Origin: Spirochaetota bacterium
Lineage (GTDB): Bacteria > Spirochaetota > UBA4802 > JAFGJZ01
Direction of reading: 5' to 3'
Assembly (NCBI GenBank): GCA_022704645.1
Contig: JAKJGA010000084.1
Location: forward strand, 1-7,139
Length of the DNA: 7,139 bases
This document shows, piece by piece, positions 6,131 to 7,139 of this stretch. Both the position numbers and the translations under genes were made by a program. Position 1 is the first letter of the stretch. Each line of letters begins with the position of its first letter. The notes under the pieces were generated by a model. It saw nothing but the letters and a program-made list of their open reading frames with translations. It made no database searches and had not been told where the DNA came from.

Positions 6131-6640
6131 ATGAAAATGGTGTTTATTTGGTTTCTGGCGGCTGCAGCTGCATGTTCGGGAGGAAGTTCTGTCATGAAAA
6201 ACGATCCGGTTATTTTGAGCGGATCAGCATCAAATTCGAACTCGTCGGGAATTATAGGCTCAGAATATAAGCTTCCATACAATTATAATGTCAAGCTTAT
6301 CATTAAAGATTCATCAGTAAATAATCCAAATGACGATAGGAGATGTTTTTATAAGATATTTGTAAATAAAGTTGAAGCCGGAAGAAGTACAATAGGTCTT
6401 GAATCACAGGAAAAGCATATTGAATTCAAACTCGAGGATAATAGACATCTAATTAGGGTTGAGAAATATGTTCTTAACGAGAAAAAAGGGTCTTACGAGA
6501 AAGTTAATAATATTGATCAGCCTAAACCTGATTTTATATATTTCGATTCGGTAAGCGATAAGATTCTGATAATAGAATTAAATCATAAGTCGGCTTCAGG
6601 TAATAATGGTGAATTTACTTTAAGCTTTGAAAAAAAATAA
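6131..6640 (+). CDS. Small lipoprotein of unknown function
   Basis: This 169-residue precursor has signal peptide MKMVFIWFLAAAAAC and a clean lipobox ending at Cys15 (AAAC). A Ser/Gly/Asn-rich linker (16-40) is typical of the tether in membrane-anchored lipoproteins. Residues 50-169 look like a compact beta-rich domain: NVKLIIKDSS, RCFYKIFVNKVEAG, HIEFKLEDNRHLIRVEKYVL, a loop with NNIDQPKPDFIYF, KILIIEL and a closing strand GEFTLSFEKK. I do not recognise a named family. Cys77 may be unpaired in the mature protein apart from the lipidated cysteine. The start has AGAGG (6121-6125) 5 bases upstream, inside the end of the preceding gene, and lies 2 bases after that gene's stop, so the two are probably translationally coupled. 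GAGG for the next gene begins right after its stop codon. Confidence 0.85.
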   Translation: MKMVFIWFLAAAAACSGGSSVMKNDPVILSGSASNSNSSGIIGSEYKLPYNYNVKLIIKDSSVNNPNDDRRCFYKIFVNKVEAGRSTIGLESQEKHIEFKLEDNRHLIRVEKYVLNEKKGSYEKVNNIDQPKPDFIYFDSVSDKILIIELNHKSASGNNGEFTLSFEKK

Positions 6641-6651
6641 GAGGTGATTAT

Positions 6652-7139
6652 ATGAAAAAGACAGCTTTGCCTTTGATTATTCTTGTTTTGCTTTTTTGTT
6701 CAGGATGTTTTGACATCATTCAGTATTTTGAAGTCGATAAAGGAGTTTTTAATTCAAAAATGAGAGTGTCTTTTTCAAAAGAGTTTGGGAAAAATGAGAC
6801 TTCTCTCCCTCAGAAAGACTCATTTCAGAATAATCCCAAATTAAAAGAACTTGGATTTAAAATTAAAACATCAACTGTCAATTCACAGTTTGATCAGCAT
6901 ATGATTGTTGATATATCGGCTCCTGAATCGGCAATCACTAAGCGTATAGAGGATATGCCTTTCGGTCTTATTCCTTATAAGGACAAAGCCGGTCAGTATC
7001 TTTTTATTTTTAAAAATGAAAAAGAAGGCGGAAATACAGAAAGTGATAAAATGGCGAATATGATGATGGCATCCGTTAAGTACAGGATGATGTTCGGTAA
7101 AAAAATGGTTCCTTCTGTGTGTAAAATTTTTACAGCGGA
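6652..7139 (+). CDS. Lipoprotein of unknown function, 3' end beyond the window
   Basis: An open frame runs from ATG at 6652 (GAGGTGAT at 6641-6648) to the right edge, giving 162 codons with no stop. The signal peptide MKKTALPLIILVLLFCSGC gives a lipobox with Cys19 as the lipidated residue. The mature part starts FDIIQYFEVDKGVFNSKMRVSF, which looks like the first beta strands of a lipoprotein domain. Residues 87-120 continue with strands (IVDIS; GQYLFIF). Residues 134-152 are methionine-rich (7 Met in 19). A remote likeness to LppM/DUF3153-type lipoproteins (GC, a strand pair, then a late V-x-S strand) is possible but unproven. It is the third lipoprotein gene in a row, 11 bases after the second, so it is part of the same operon. 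Confidence 0.85.
   Translation, partial: MKKTALPLIILVLLFCSGCFDIIQYFEVDKGVFNSKMRVSFSKEFGKNETSLPQKDSFQNNPKLKELGFKIKTSTVNSQFDQHMIVDISAPESAITKRIEDMPFGLIPYKDKAGQYLFIFKNEKEGGNTESDKMANMMMASVKYRMMFGKKMVPSVCKIFTA

Noticed and set aside
5968..6282. Minus-strand open frame across the junction of two lipoprotein genes
   Set aside because: It lies opposite two well-supported genes with signal peptides and ribosome sites.

Overview
This is a 7.1 kb stretch of an AT-rich bacterial chromosome with compact genes and strong GGAGG-type ribosome binding sites. Several exported proteins have lipoprotein signals, one with a relaxed lipobox. A possible FliK-type hook-length protein and a run of lipoproteins fit a flagellated, lipoprotein-rich, Gram-negative-type organism. 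A spirochaete is my best guess, but no single gene here proves it.

Layout from left to right. Positions 1-995 (minus strand) hold the 5' part of a long, low-complexity, Lys/Asn/Ser/Glu-rich gene that runs off the left edge; it may encode the N-terminal half of flagellar FliK. It is divergent from a complete cinA at 1096-2334 (plus). Next come a secreted protein of unknown function (2423-3118) with its own promoter, a rho-independent terminator, and a nucleotide-sugar epimerase of the UDP-glucuronate 4-epimerase type (3203-4183). A long bidirectional terminator follows. A tRNA-Gly(TCC) gene lies on the minus strand at 4272-4342 with its own terminator and a likely promoter. After an AT-rich spacer, three lipoprotein genes follow head to tail on the plus strand: a protein with four PPC-type beta modules (4608-6128), a small lipoprotein (6131-6640), and a third that runs off the right edge (6652 onward).

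The genes form several small units rather than one pathway. cinA (NMN deamidation and nucleotide-pool housekeeping) and the epimerase (probably UDP-galacturonate supply for surface polysaccharide) are household or envelope genes. The epimerase stands alone between two terminators. The three lipoprotein genes, separated by 2 and 11 bases, are almost certainly one operon. They probably encode co-localised envelope proteins of unknown function, and they are the most interesting part of the window. I see no CRISPR array, insertion sequence, phage gene or defence system.
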